A stretch of 64,000 nt of DNA, taken from Dysidea avara (lineage: Eukaryota; Porifera; Demospongiae; Dictyoceratida; Dysideidae). This document shows positions 11,379-23,112 of this stretch, piece after piece. The first letter of the stretch is position 1, and every line of letters starts with the position of its first letter. The DNA is taken from positions 23,683,977 through 23,747,976 of the forward strand of contig NC_089275.1 in NCBI RefSeq assembly GCF_963678975.1, written 5' to 3'. Under the pieces are notes generated by a model. It saw only the letters and a program-made list of their open reading frames with translations. It made no database searches and had not been told where the DNA came from. Both the position numbers and the translations under genes were made by a program.

Positions 11379-12439
11379 GTTCTGATGGGAGATGTTTTAT
11401 TTGCTTGAAACCTGGACATGTTGTCAAAAGTTTTCCTATTTCACATAAGAAAGCTTGTGATCATTGTGGGAAGAAAGGTTACAATGGGAAGAAAGGTTAC
11501 CACAACCGTTGTTTATGCCCTGATAAATTTCCAGAAGGAGCAAACATGTTTTGTGTTACTGAGCATAATAGGGCTTCAGATGTTGCTGATAGTTCAAGTT
11601 TACCTTCTGCAAAGAACAGTTTACATGATGAGTCTAGTCCTACTGAAGAAACAGTTTGCTCTCATGTCACTCATACAATGTTAGCTTCGAATGAAAGAGT
11701 ACTGCTACAAACAGCAATTGTCCCCATCCAAACTTCTGATGGGCAGACTTTGATTAATGCTAGAGTGCTATTGGACAGTGCAAGCCAAAGAACGTTCATG
11801 ACCACCAAATTTGCACAAAAATTAAAGCTACACTCAGAGCATAAAGAAAATCTTTCAGTTTCTACATTTGGAGCACAAAAGGCTAAGAATGTTGACACAT
11901 ATGTTGTTACATTTAAGGTAAAGGTCAATGATGGTTCTTTTATGACACTGTCTGCCAATGTGCTTCAACAGATCACTGGGTGCATTCAAAGAGGACCACT
12001 GTTACAAAAGGATCTTGAGTTTTTAAGATTGATCTCACCTGACCAGCTTGCTGATTCTATTCCTAATGTAATGGAGACAACAACTATAGATGTGCTGATT
12101 GGCTCAGATTTTTTTGGGGAAATTGTTGGGGGCGACAAAGTAGTTTTGCCTTCTGGGATGTTTATGTTGCCCTCAAAGTTTGGATACATAGTTACGGGCA
12201 AATGTCCAGGAGGTGACCATGATTTGCCAATCAGCACATTGTTTGTATCTACAGTTAATTTTATGTTGCCTGGAGCAACTTCACATTGTTTATCTGGAAC
12301 ATTTGAACCTGTGGATAAGTTGTGGTCCCTTGAAATCATTGGAATTGCAGACCCTATGATAGAAAGTGATGACGATCTAGCATTACACAAGTTTTGTGAG
12401 AGTGTTCGGTTTGAGGATGGGAGGTATCAAATTAAATAG
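11336..12439 (+). pseudogene. BEL/Pao zinc knuckles and aspartic protease
   Basis: Begins with knuckle-like CFICLKPGH and then CDHC-HNRC. The first knuckle lacks its last Cys (a Phe is present), and the second contains a tandem 6-residue insertion from an 18-bp DNA duplication near 11470-11505. The protease active site is LLDSASQRTFM (about 11770-11800), the retroviral-type Asp-Ser-Ala form. The IDVLIGSDFF motif follows (about 12085-12118). The frame ends at a TAG (12437-12439) inside an otherwise continuing frame leading to RT. Confidence 0.8.
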
Positions 12440-13443
12440 CCATGGAAAGAATCTAATGTATGTTTACCTGATAACTATCTTCTTGCTTTGAGGAGAATGA
12501 AATCATTGGTCAAGCGTCTTCAGTCTGACCAAGAGCTTCTTCGAAAGTATGATGACATAATTTGTCAACAACTAGACAGGGGTATCATTGAAAGAATAGA
12601 CAATTCTGTATTAAGTGGTACTAGAAAGCATTATTTGCCTCATCACCCTGTACTTACACCAGCTAAGGCCACAACCAAAGTTCGTGTTGTCTATGATGCG
12701 TCAGCTAAGCCTCAAAGATTTGTAAGTAGTCTGAACGATTGTTTATTTCGTGGTCCAGTGATATTACCTGATCTGGTTGGGCTTCTGATACCATTTCGGC
12801 TACATTCAATTGTCATCCTTGCTGATCTGGAAATGGAAAAGGCATTTCTCAAATAAGAGTTCAGGAAGATGAGCGAGATGTCACCCGATTCCTGTGGTTG
12901 AAAGATATAAACAAGTCTGATGTAAGTGATGCCAATATTGCTGTGTATCGATTTTGTAGAGTCCCCTTTGGGCTGATATGTAGTCCATTTTTGCTCGGTG
13001 CTACACTTAAACATCATTTACTGAAAGAAGGTATACCTCTTGCTCTGGATATTATGAGTAATATCTATGTTGATAATGTACTTATTGGAACTGATTCTGT
13101 AGAGCAGACTTTCAGTATTTATCAGGAAGCAAAAGAAATTTTTAGGAAAGCCTCGATGAACTTGCGTGAGTGGAACTCAAATGCAGTAGAATTTTTGGAA
13201 TCTCTTTCAGCTGATGAGAGAGTTTCCTCAGCTGATGGCAAAGTAAAAGTACTTGGTCTTTTGTGGAATGTAAAAGATGATTTAGTACATATTCCAGGAG
13301 TGGACAGAGTAATGATGGATGGCGTTGTAACAAAGAGGGATGTTCTTAATATTGTGGCTAAAATATTTGATCCGCTTGGACTTGTGACACCAGTGACCTT
13401 TCATGGAAAGGTATTTTTTGCAGACATTATGGAAACTTTCTAA
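12440..13443 (+). pseudogene. BEL/Pao reverse transcriptase, frameshifted
   Basis: The frame downstream of the 12437 stop carries the RT fingers (RVVYDASAK near 12685) and palm motif A (LADLEMEKAFL, ending about 12852). A one-base shift near 12850 moves the palm to another frame, which carries FGLICSPFLLGA and the YVDN box (about 13066-13077). The box has Asn in place of the second Asp of the common YxDD form; I have not counted this as damage. Another shift lies in a T run near 13418. As written, no continuous RT is encoded. Confidence 0.8.
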
Positions 13444-14110
13444 GTCATGGGATGAACCATTGTCTGGTGATCTTGTTAGGGAATGGAATCAAATACTAAA
13501 GATGTTGATCTCTGTTTCCAATTTGAACATCAAAAGACTTGTGGAAAACCAGAGTAAAGGGGTTAATCAGTTGCTGGTGTTTTGCGATGCCTCTACTACA
13601 TGTTATGCTACGACCATTTATCTAAGAACTTGTGATGGTACAACTGCAAAGACAAATCTTGTCTTTGCGAAGATGCGTCTTGTTCCTACTGGAAAAGAAA
13701 AATCTAAATCAAAGGCTAAACTTAAAAAGTTTACCATACCACGTTTGGAGCTGCTAGCAGTATTAATTGGAGTGAGAGCTGTTAGTTTTGTTGAGCATGG
13801 AATGAAGTTGAGTATTGAAGAGAAAGTTCTTTGGACTGACTCTCAATGTGTACTGCACTGGATAAAAACCACAAAACCGTTATCTGTATTTGTAGAGAAT
13901 CGTGTAAAGGAGATCAAATTACACAGGGACTTGAGATTTCGCTATATTGCTTCTGGTCAAAATCCAGCGGATTTGGCCACTCGTGGACTATCAGTGAGTG
14001 AGCTTTGTGAATGTTCACTATGGTGGCATGGCCCTTCCTGGCTGGGAACCAATCATTTATCATGGCCTGCTTGGAACCTGCCAGAGATTACTGTGGAGAA
14101 GTTAGAATAG
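13403..14110 (+). pseudogene. BEL/Pao RNase H region
   Basis: Shows the acidic motifs of RNase H in order: LLVFCDAST (about 13572), IPRLELLAVLIG (about 13738), LWTDSQCVLHWI (about 13832) and NPADLATRG (about 13963). The frame ends in a TAG at 14108-14110, beyond which the same frame stays open and related, so this is a premature stop. It normally removes the RNA strand during reverse transcription. Confidence 0.8.
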
Positions 14111-14149
14111 ATTGAAACTGAAGTAAGAAGATCCAGATCATTTATTGAA

Positions 14150-15940
14150 TTGGCCAATGTTGCTGGAGTTGACCGACTTGATGACAAGCAACTGTTTTTA
14201 TTTGGGTTGAGGGAACCATTTTACTCTTCTCTTCGAAAGTTGTTGAGAGTGTCAGTGTATGTATTAAGATTTATTAAACTGAAAGTGTGGAGAAAGATTG
14301 ATGGAAAGAGGTTCAAACACAGGTTAATGGCAGTTGTTTTAGAGAGTTTAAGTGAAGGTTTTATTTCTAGAACTGAAATCAAAATGGCCTCAATTATTGA
14401 TTTACTCTGTTCAGCAAAGTTATTTTAATGATGTATTTCTTGCTTTGAAGAATAATAAGAAGCACTGTTTGCAAAAGCAACTTGGTTTGAAGACAGATCA
14501 ATTTGGAATTTTACGATGTTATGGACGATACTCCAATGCTGATGTTAGTGAGGAAATGAAGCATCCCAAGCTACTTTCACGTAAATGTTTTTTCACACAA
14601 CTTGTTATTCTAGAAATTCATGTTCGTCTGATTCATGCAGGTGTATCACATACTCTCAGCCAACACAGAGAAGAATTTTGGATTCCCCAAGGAAGAGCAG
14701 AGGTCAGGCATGTACTGCATCAATGTGTAGTTTGTAAACGTCATGATGGAAAATCCTTTTGTTTGCCAAATATGCCACCATGGCCCAAAGAAAGAGTATC
14801 CAAGTCAGACCCATTTACAATTGTTGGATTGGACTATCTTGGCCCCATTCAAGTTAAGGAAGGCGATGCTGTTGAAAAGATGTGGGTATGTTTATTTACA
14901 TGCTTGGCTGTAAGGGCGATTCACTTGGAGCTTGTGAAGGGACTGTCGGGTCAATTGTTTCTGGACTGTTTACACCGATTTATAGCTAGAAGAGGTAAAC
15001 CAACTCAAATAATTTCAGATAATGCTCCTCAGTTCCGTTTGGTGAAATCTGCTTTAGATCAACAGTGGCTGAAGGTATATAGAGATGAGACAGTTGAGTT
15101 TTTTTCTCGTATGAAGGAATCCAATGGAAGTTTACAACAGCATTGGCCCCTTGGCAAGGGGGTTTCTATGAACGACTTGTAGGAATGGTCAAGAGAGCCT
15201 TAAGAAAGGGAATGGGCCGGAGAGTATTATATTGGGATAAGCTCATAACATTGTTGACCTAGGTGGAAGCCATCATAAACACCCGCCCTTTGACCTACGT
15301 ACATGAAGATTTTCAATCCAGCTTTGTTTTGACTCCTTCTCATTTTTTGACGGGAAGCTACAACAATGCTATTCCTTTTGACACAGATGATTCTGATGAA
15401 TATATTCCAAAACTAGATTCTGCTCAGGAATTACTAGTATACTGGAGAAAGAACCAAAAACAGTTACAAATGTTTTGGAAGTCTTGGATACAGGATTACT
15501 TGTTAAACTTAAGGGAAACCTTACCACTAAATCATAAAGGTCCCAGGTCACAAGTGTTGCGACAACCTCAAATTGGCAAGATTGTTTTAGTAAAGAATGA
15601 ACATATACCACGCAGGGCATGGAAATTAGCAAAGGTTGATGAACTTATTTTAAGTAGAGATAATCAAGTACGTTCAGTGAAGCTTCAATTGCCAAATAAA
15701 GGTATTTTGGATAGACCGATCAGTCATCTTTATCCCCTAGAAATACCATCGGTAGTGAACAACAATGATCCACTAACAATTGAGGCATCTCCTGGTGCAG
15801 ATATTGATGATCAGCAGAAACATGGCAGAAGAAAGGCTGCTATTAATGCTCATAGAAAGATTACTGAACAGTTGCGTACTGATGCAGTCATTGTTTCATT
15901 TTCAGTGTGTCAGGAGTGTCATGAAGAGAACACTGACTAA
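14150..15940 (+). pseudogene. BEL/Pao integrase, split over three frames
   Basis: An HHCC zinc-binding module is visible (HVRLIHAG ... CVVCKRH, about 14620-14745). The catalytic core has IVGLDYLGPI (first Asp, about 14821-14850) and IISDNAPQF (second Asp, about 15013-15040). The region with the catalytic Glu (ERLVGMVKRAL) lies after a frame change near 15145. A TAG interrupts the frame at 15258-15260; the C-terminal part, starting IINTRPLTYV, runs to 15940 and overlaps the 3' LTR by 24 bases. An additional shift lies near 14345. Inactive as written. Confidence 0.8.
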
Positions 15941-16080
15941 TTTATTGTTAGTTATGATGTCATTATTATAATACGTAATTGTATGGTTGCTATATGTACC
16001 ACTAGTTTTATATGAAAATTACTTGAGAGTAAAATAATGTTAGTAGTTGGTTGCTCGTTGTTTGTCTCTTCTTCGTGACA
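15917..16080 (+). repeat. BEL/Pao 3' LTR
   Basis: 164 bp, same ends as the 5' LTR, followed directly by the target duplication gtcaa. The polypurine tract just upstream is weak (caggag). The last integrase codons run into its first 24 bases. Confidence 0.95.
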
Positions 16081-16640
16081 GTCAAGTCATTATGAAGTGT
16101 CACATGCACAATTTGTGCAGATTAACCGAGTTGTGGTTTATACCAGATTCATGCAAAATGCACATTGGCTGCTATAAGTCTGGGAAGAAGCTTTATTGGC
16201 ATGCTGATATTTGTGATAGGACTCATAGCTCATAAATCAGCTCCCCTGGCCTTCAATTGGGGCCATGTGGCATTTACTTGAAAAAGAAATACATATTGCT
16301 GTGGTGGTTGGTCTGTAAGCTATACTGCCAGTTGATTGTAGTAAATATGTGATGAACTGTTTACATTGTTGGTTCTTGTTGGTTCAGCAGTTTGATGTCA
16401 CGTGATGCTCAGCTACGACGATCATTGGTGGATGCCTGCCCTACAAGTTTAATAGAATAGCATATAGCTAGTAAATGTTTGCATGCATGCAAGCAGCATT
16501 TGTTTTCACTCTAGCATAGGAAGCTGTAGGCCTTGTGTGCATACACTTTTCATTTTTCTTTTGATAATGTTTCACATGAAAGTGAGCGTGTTTCTTGTGT
16601 GTGTGTAGTTAAGTTCAAATATTGGCTGGCTACGCCCCTG

Positions 16641-16851
16641 CAGTCAGTTAATAGAAAATTCTGTTTAATAATTTTTTATAAAATTTCGTAGCAACTTGTT
16701 GAAAGCGTTTCAGGTCGATCTGAAGACTTAGTTTTACCTAACCAATACTGCCTATGCCTCATTGTCGTCAGGGAAAAGTGAGGCTGGTTTTTGGGTGACA
16801 TTTTTTCATGGGCCGCACCCACTCCTTTGTGGTCCCTACTATATATGATAG
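16641..16851 (+). repeat. REP-1 dispersed repeat, right part
   Basis: Continuation of REP-1 after the hAT-like insertion: cagtcagt-tagaaaattc, taataattttttataaa, the accaatactgcc word and ctggtttttgggtga. These are shared in the same order with 31370-31580, 39360-39540 and 47150-47350. It ends near ggtccctactata, where a MITE begins. Confidence 0.65.
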
Positions 16852-17091
16852 CAGGAGCTTATGAGCCGCCGAAGGCGGCGAAGGAGCATGAAACTTACGT
16901 AGCCTGCTGGGTGCCATCAAAATCCAAATTCATTAGCGATTAGTTTCCATATAAGGAAAGTAAAATCTCTACTGTATACTAATTGTGCGCGACACTCGTA
17001 GCAATTTATTCAAAAAACGTAACGTAATTTGGGTTGTGATGGAACCGAGTTTCATGCTCCTTCGCCGCCAAAGGCGGCTCATAAGCTCCTG
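16852..17091. mobile_element. MITE with 44-bp inverted ends
   Basis: The left end (CAGGAGCTTATGAGCCGCC...) is the reverse complement of the right end over about 44 bp with two or three mismatches. The flanking direct repeat is atgatag (16845-16851 and 17092-17098). Each end also contains a self-complementary GCCGCC-GAA-GGCGGC hairpin, GC-rich in an AT-rich setting. No coding capacity. Confidence 0.75.
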
Positions 17092-17312
17092 ATGATAGTC
17101 AACTGGTTTAGCTGTTGGAGTGCCACTGCTGGTTATGCTACAGTCAGCAATTCATGGCTGGAATTACACGAGTTGGCTCTTTTGTATAACTACCTAAAAG
17201 TATTTCAAAACCTAAACATTCAAATGTCTGACACCTTAATACAACCAATCAAAGTTTTCACTACTACACATTTCCTATAGGGAACCCATAAAAGTACATA
17301 GTCTTTTCCTGG
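17092..17312 (+). repeat. REP-2 dispersed repeat, plus copy
   Basis: Matches, in reverse complement, 30062-30240 followed by 32232-32285: the words caactggtttagctg, agtgccactgctggtta, attcatggctggaatta and gggaacccat recur in mirrored order. The other copy is split by about 2 kb of inserted DNA, so this copy approximates the undisturbed state. Confidence 0.65.
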
Positions 17313-19757
17313 ATTTGCAATGAAGCACTAACCACACATTGACACCTTTGCTGTCATCACTAATCATCTGGTTGGCTGAAATGCTATTTACTAGAGAAAA
17401 ATCATATTTCCGCTTTTTCATTTTTAGCTTTTTTTAGGACTCAGCTCAATGATGAAGACTGTATGTACTGTGTACATATGTACATAATATGTACATGTAA
17501 ACTGTGCACAGTAGCTCAGTAAGACATGAGCCCATTGTACATGAAGCCTCAAACATCCCAGCTCATTGTTGTACCTTCACAGCTGCTTGTAACATGACGT
17601 TCATTAGTAGAAACTGTCACTCTAATTGATATGGCACTCGTTTTCCAGTTAAACACCCATGGGTTGCCAATGCTACAGGAATGTAATTGTTGTGTTTTGC
17701 ATTGAGGATCTATTGAGACAAAAGCAAGGGATCTAAGTAGCCAATGAAATTCAAGTGTTTTATCTCTAAAGCATAGTATTTTCTGCATCACATTGGAGTT
17801 GCATTATACCTGGCCATAATGGTCTAAATAAGGTAGACTTCAAACACAGGATTCTATGGAATTCAGAAACACTCAGATCCTGTAGTAGTGCCCTCTCTTT
17901 TCTTGGGCGCTGCAACACAGGACCTTTTGGGTTACTAAATTCTGTAGAGCCCTGTATCTTGAAGTCTAACTATCACATAGAACCTAATCCACCACCAGAA
18001 ATAAAACTAGCCTTTATAGCTAACAGTTACAGAAGAATGATAAAGATACATGTGACCTGGCCCATTTGTGGAATCAATAGTCTAAGAGCATGACAATGAG
18101 GTCGCTACACATTATGACCACAAATGTCAGCAATTAATGTGTCATGTACATGTGTTCTTCACTCAATAAATCCAGTCTGTTAAGGTAGTTGTTCAAGTCA
18201 CTTAGCACAAAACAATTTACTTTGGCATCTCACCACAATTCAAATATTAATGATCACATGCAATTGCATTCAATGGACTCCATTTAAAAGCCAGAGTAAA
18301 AAATATAACAAAGGTGACTAAAGTCTTGGTGCTGGATCAAACTAGGGACTGACAGAATATATGGATTAAGAGGTCGATGCACAAACACTACAGCTGTGTA
18401 TCTGCAGTTTTTACAGTGCTCTACTATCTTCAACAGATCATAGATGAAAGGGCAGCACTTAGAAACTTATAAATATGGGCTATTACTCAAAGATGATGCA
18501 CATTTCTATTGACATAAAAACTGCTTTGATACATTCAGCAGCTGGTAAGAAAAGTGTGTGAACTCAAATGGAATGCAGACAGTCAGATGGATGGCTTTTC
18601 AGCTTCATTTATATAGATCTCACCACATGGTGGATAATATAGCAGACTATAGCTATTTTGCATATATGGTTCCATATAATGCCTATCATGAAGCAGTGGG
18701 TGGCCAAGTCCAATACACTACTAAGGTGATTAGAAAGCCATTACTAATTATTTGTCGTTATAAGTACTGATTCATTTCACACCCGTTTTCATAATTTTGT
18801 TTGCAGGTGGCAGTTGACTAGTACTCCAAGTCTGGATGCATGGATGGAAAATCAAGAGCAAAGAGCCATTTTTCTAATGTTGGAAGTTGCTCCTATCTCT
18901 GATAACTCCTCACATAATTCAATCAACACAATACACTTGACCTGGTTTGAAAAATATGTGATATGGCCAGAGAGGATTATAACTAGTCTTCATTTTAATG
19001 TCAGATTAAAGTCAAAGTTGATTTGACATGATCTGACATTGTATGGCAATGCTTAGCAGCATGTGTAAGTATGCCAAATTGGGGCACACTCCTGAAAAAC
19101 AAGTTGATGTTGTGCTACTTCTAAAAACCAGGCGCCATGCAGCTAGCTAACTCATCTGGAATAACTATAGACAGTATATACTACTATGAATTAACCAACT
19201 ATGTATTACAACTTTACAATAGGGTAGTTTGGGTTGTGCAATAATATAATTAGCTATTTCTCGTAGTTCGTAATTCATGAAATATTCGTAATTCGTTCAA
19301 TTACGTTGCTATGCACTGCTAAGGAAGCGTTTGTTAAATAAACCGCTTTTACCAACATATTACGCACAAAACTATCTTTTAAACTGTTTTATAGTGTGAC
19401 TAACGTGTTTTTCCCCACAAATTCTTTCGACAAAGCCTCAAAGCTGCTCTTCATTTTCGTTCGCGTAAGTAAGGGATACGCCCCCTTTCAACTCGAAGCG
19501 ATAGGCTATTCCTGGCAGTGTACGAGGCCTGCACCGTTGTTTTTCAGTTGCTAAATGCCTGAAAACCTCAAGGGGAAGGTAGTCTGAGGAAAGTCACCAC
19601 ACCCGTATTTCAGTCCGCCGAAAAGAAACCACCTCAGAGCAAAGTTCACCTGTGCAGAAGTTTAATACAGACTTCATTTCACTTTTACTTCTTACACAAA
19701 AGCTGCATTTACCGTTATTAAACGATTTTGCTCACGTGGGTGCGTACGGACAAACAT
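17313..19757. other. Non-coding stretch, no gene seen
   Basis: AT-rich, no frame with recognisable protein similarity and no TIRs that I could pair. From about 19260 the base composition rises in G+C, with CpG-containing words, suggesting a further old repeat. A short (ggtagata)-type microsatellite follows at 19758-19777 and a (CA)n run at 19779-19788. Confidence 0.35.
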
Positions 19758-19810
19758 AGGTAGATAGGTAGATAGGTACACACACACACTTTTACGAAAA
19801 CAATTTCAGT

Positions 19811-19867
19811 AAACCTGGCGCACGCCCACAGCCGGCCTTCGGCCGGCTGTGGGCGTGCGCCTGGTTT
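19811..19867. repeat. 57-bp near-perfect palindrome (hairpin)
   Basis: The 27-bp arms 19811-19837 and 19841-19867 are complementary at 26 of 27 positions, with a 3-base loop (ttc). It is strongly GC-rich (GGCGCACGCCCACAGCCGGCC) within AT-rich DNA. No adjacent T run marks it as a terminator, and it is not in a gene. It may be the stem of a degenerate MITE, or a cruciform-forming site. Confidence 0.85.
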
Positions 19868-20082
19868 AAAAAGGATTATCAAATCTTGGATGTGAGTATT
19901 TTGACACCCAAAACTCCTTCAGAAGGTTACATTTGTTAAACCACATACATAATAAATCTGTGATAATAACATTATGATGATCTGATATGAAATTATCCAA
20001 TGCGATGATTTGTGACATGTACTGTATCTATATCAGTTATGGTTTTAACTGCAGGACATTTAAAACCCCTTTAGAGACCACT

Positions 20083-20250
20083 AAACAGTGTATGAGCATG
20101 TGGTAGAATGGTGCAGATTGTACTTCATTGAAGGGTGCAGGGTTCAATTCTCCAAATTTTTTCTTCAATTTTTTGAACCTTTTAGGTACACCTTTTTAAA
20201 AGCTGTTCGACTGCTCTATTAGAGTCACTGACTGTTCTATTAGAGTATAT
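20083..20250 (+). repeat. tRNA-derived SINE-like fragment plus CTCTATTAGAG repeat
   Basis: A sequence ending in a box-B-like word (GGTTCAATTCTCC, near 20140) is followed by T-rich sequence. After that come two copies of the gactg-t/c-tctattagag word at about 20209-20247. The upstream half is too diverged to fold as a tRNA with confidence. Tentative. Confidence 0.35.
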
Positions 20251-21133
20251 CAATTTTCTGCAGAAATCAGTCAGCCATCCTTGACCGGTTCAGTAGGTAA
20301 TTGGGCAGTCTTCGAGCTAATTGGTCGGTAAATGTCCGATGGCCGACCATTATAATCCACTCTGGATATGGCCAAGTAACAGCTACAATGATATAATGAT
20401 GCAATCACTTTGCGATAAGTCATCGCTGCAGCCATTTCTTGGTTTTCACCCTTTGATATAACACCCCGTCTCAAACTAACTTATGTATTCAGATAGCAGC
20501 GTTCTTTTGTCTGTTTTGAATTATACTATTTGTATGTTTTGTTATCTTTACTGGTTAAGAGGACAAAATCATCAAAAAACATTATTTTTAAGTAGGAGGT
20601 CGGCTGTCCGCTTTGGTTCCTTCTGGGAGATAATTGCGATATATACACTAAAACACTGCACCTACTGGATGATATTGGCTACTTCGTGATGTTTTTGCTT
20701 TGAGCTGGTGGTATTGCCTTCAGTGTAGTATTCAGCAGAGATGAGTTCATGGGGAGAAGGTCTGCCATTTCTATAAATAGCCCATCCTGTGCCTTTTTTA
20801 CCAGTTTGGCCGGCACTGGTGGTAGTCCACTGTTGATCAGTATAGGAGGCAGGGGGGGGTAGAGCTAGAGCCTGCATTCTCTGATGATTTGGTAGCATCT
20901 GATGGTGCTCGAGATGTCTCAAATTCTTCAATGTGGTCAAGGTTGTTGTTACTACGCCGGTCTATAGTTGCATGAAAAGAGAAAGATGGATGGAATAGAG
21001 TTGTAAGATTGATTTTTAATTTTTTAATTTTTTTTTTAGTATTGAAGGCGGGGGGGTTGGCATGCAGAGAGTAAATAAGTAATGCTAATAGCAAGTGCTA
21101 ACAGCGAGTGCGCACGCATGGGGGTGCCATAAT

Positions 21134-21253
21134 ACAACACCTAACTACAGTACATGGTCATGCTGCATGCTTAACAACACCTAACTACAGTACATGGTCA
21201 TGCTGCGTGCTTAACAACATACAGCTACAGTACATGGTCATGTTGTGTGCTTA
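21134..21253 (+). repeat. Tandem repeat, three 40-bp units
   Basis: Units at 21134-21173, 21174-21213 and 21214-21253 share acaaca..cta..tacagtacatggtcatg; the third has a few more substitutions. It lies just upstream of the plus-strand DIRS-like relic and could be part of its left non-coding region. Confidence 0.9.
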
Positions 21254-21336
21254 CAATAGGTGCTTACCGAGGTCACTGAAGGACGAGCTTGGTGGATTGC
21301 TGACATCATACTTAATATATCTCCCCACCCACAGAC

Positions 21337-23112
21337 GTCAACATTACAGAAGTGGAAGCAACTATGACTACAGCATGCATCTCGTATGAGGAATGGTTGC
21401 CAAGATGGACGGCACACTTGAGCAGGACCGAAGATGTAATTCAGGTACCATCCACAGCTACCGCCATCATAACCCCACTACAGACTCGCATATGGCTGCA
21501 ACAACTATCCCAATCAGAGACTAGCTTCCTTCTTCATATCAGGCCTAACCTACAGCTTCAGGATTGGCTACCACTCTGAGACTCAGTTGAAATCAGCCAA
21601 GCGTAATCTTCCTTGTGCCCTGGATCATCCTGAGGTAGTAGACCAGTACCTGGCAGAAGAACTCTCTCACAATAGACTAGCTGGCCCATACCACATCAAC
21701 TGGGCCTCACATATGCACATAAGTCGTTTCGGAGTCATACCAAAACACCATCAACCCAATAAGTGGAGACTCATCATAGACTTATCCCACCCTGCAAAAC
21801 ACAGCGTTAATGATGGTATTCCCAATCTCTTATGCTCACTATCCTACATTACAATCGACTCAGCTATTGGCCACATCCTTAATCTTGGCCAAGGAACCTT
21901 ATTGGCAAAGATCGACATTAACCATGCTTTCAGACTGCTTCCCGTATGTCTGGCCGATCGCCATCTGCTAGCCATGCGCTGGAAGAACATAATATTTGTG
22001 GACACCTGCCTTTCCTTTGGATTGCGATCAGCACCCAAACTTTTCAACATCCTAGCCGATCTCTTATCATGGATCCTGGAGCAGCAGGGAGTATCACCAC
22101 TTCTCCAGTACTTAGATGATTTCCTACTGATGGCCCCTCCACAGTCATCTCAATGCCAAGATAATCTCCTCATAGTTCAGCATATATGTTCCCTGCTTGG
22201 CATACCCCTAGCATTAGAAAACGTTGAAGGGCCAACTGACTCTTTAACTTTCTTAGGTATCACGTTAGATACAAAGAGAATGGAAGCATGCCTGCCAGCT
22301 GAGAAGTTAAATCGTATTCGCACCCGAGTAAAGACTTGGCTTCAAAAAAAAAGGATACCAAGCATGAAATACTGTCCTTGGTGGGGGTCTACTCTAACAT
22401 GCCACAAAGGTGGTAAAAATCAGGCCGCACCTTTGTATCCCGTATGTATGCAACCGCTGCTAAGGTAAAACAGCTTTCCTTCTATACCAGACTTAACAGA
22501 GGTTTTCGCTCAGACCTGCAGTGGTAGAACATGTTCATCACCAGATAGAACGGCATTAGCTTCCTTTCTAACACCACCTCAGCCAGCAAGTATGACTACC
22601 AGATACAAACCGATGCTTCCAGCTCATGGGGTTGCGGAGTGCACTTCAATGGCAGATGGTTCCAACTCCACTGGTAATCTGATTGGGATTCTATTGGCAT
22701 AATGGCAAAAGAGTTGGTTCCCATTGTGTTATCTTGTGCTGTTTGGAACAAAGCATTGTCAAAGCACAAGACTGAGTTCAGGTGTGACAATCTAAGCGTG
22801 GTGGAAGTGACTAAGAAGGGCTCTTCCAAGGACCCCATGACAATGCATCTGCTTTGCTGCTTATGGTTTCTCACAGCTACTTTTGACATAGAGATATCAG
22901 TATCACACATCCCAGGAATTCTCAACTCCTCAGCAGATGCTCTGTCTAGGAATCAAATCCCACAGTTTCTTAAGCTACACCCACAGGCTTCCTCCATACC
23001 AACACCACTCCCATCAGCTCTGAAAAGTTTAATATCCCCTAGAAAACCGGACTGGACATCCCCATCATTTCGATGTAATCTCCGCAAACTGCTCAAACTC
23101 AGTGACAATTGA
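21337..23112 (+). mobile_element. DIRS-like retroelement relic (RT-RNase H), plus strand
   Basis: The largest frame (21587-22468) carries RT motifs in order: RFGVIPKHHQPNKWRLIIDLS, LLAKIDINHAF (motif A), LSFGLRSAPKLFN (motif B), YLDDFLL (active site, about 22112) and LTFLGITLDT. A following frame has an RNase H start, TDASSSWGCG (about 22608), and 22702-23112 has ISVSHIPG-N-ADALSRNQ, the RNase H end of this element type. Frame changes occur near 21585 and 22350, and there is an in-frame stop near 22675. The gag and tyrosine recombinase are not seen, so it is truncated at both sides. It shares element type with the minus-strand relic at 5.5-8.6 kb. Confidence 0.8.

Larger units (their letters stand above)
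9989..16080 (+). mobile_element. BEL/Pao LTR retrotransposon, complete but disrupted
   Basis: Two 164-bp LTRs (9989-10152, 15917-16080) begin TG and end CA and differ at two positions by eye. The 5-bp direct repeat gtcaa flanks the element (9984-9988, 16081-16085), proving the boundaries. The internal order is gag, zinc knuckles, aspartic protease, RT, RNase H, integrase, which is the BEL/Pao order. The coding part is broken by about five frameshifts and three in-frame TAG stops. The primer-binding site after 10152 could not be assigned to a tRNA. Confidence 0.95.
9437..16640. mobile_element. hAT-like element containing a nested BEL/Pao retrotransposon
   Basis: The outer ends are CAGGGGCGTAGCCA (9437-9450) and its exact reverse complement (16627-16640). 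Flanking 8-mers are cagtcggt (9429-9436) and cagtcagt (16641-16648), differing at one base, as expected for a hAT-type 8-bp target duplication. Without the nested element, only about 550 bp plus 555 bp remain. No transposase is recognised, so this is probably a non-autonomous copy. It carries a short triplicate of cccaac-atcac words at 9475-9530. Confidence 0.75.

Noticed and set aside
11112..12390. Minus-strand frames opposite the BEL/Pao gag and protease
   Set aside because: Antisense shadows of the plus-strand coding region, with no motifs of their own.
19841..19867. Rho-independent terminator
   Set aside because: The hairpin lacks a following T tract and the window is eukaryotic.
22596..22925. 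Minus-strand frame opposite the DIRS-like RNase H
   Set aside because: Shadow of the plus-strand RNase H frame, which carries the real motifs.
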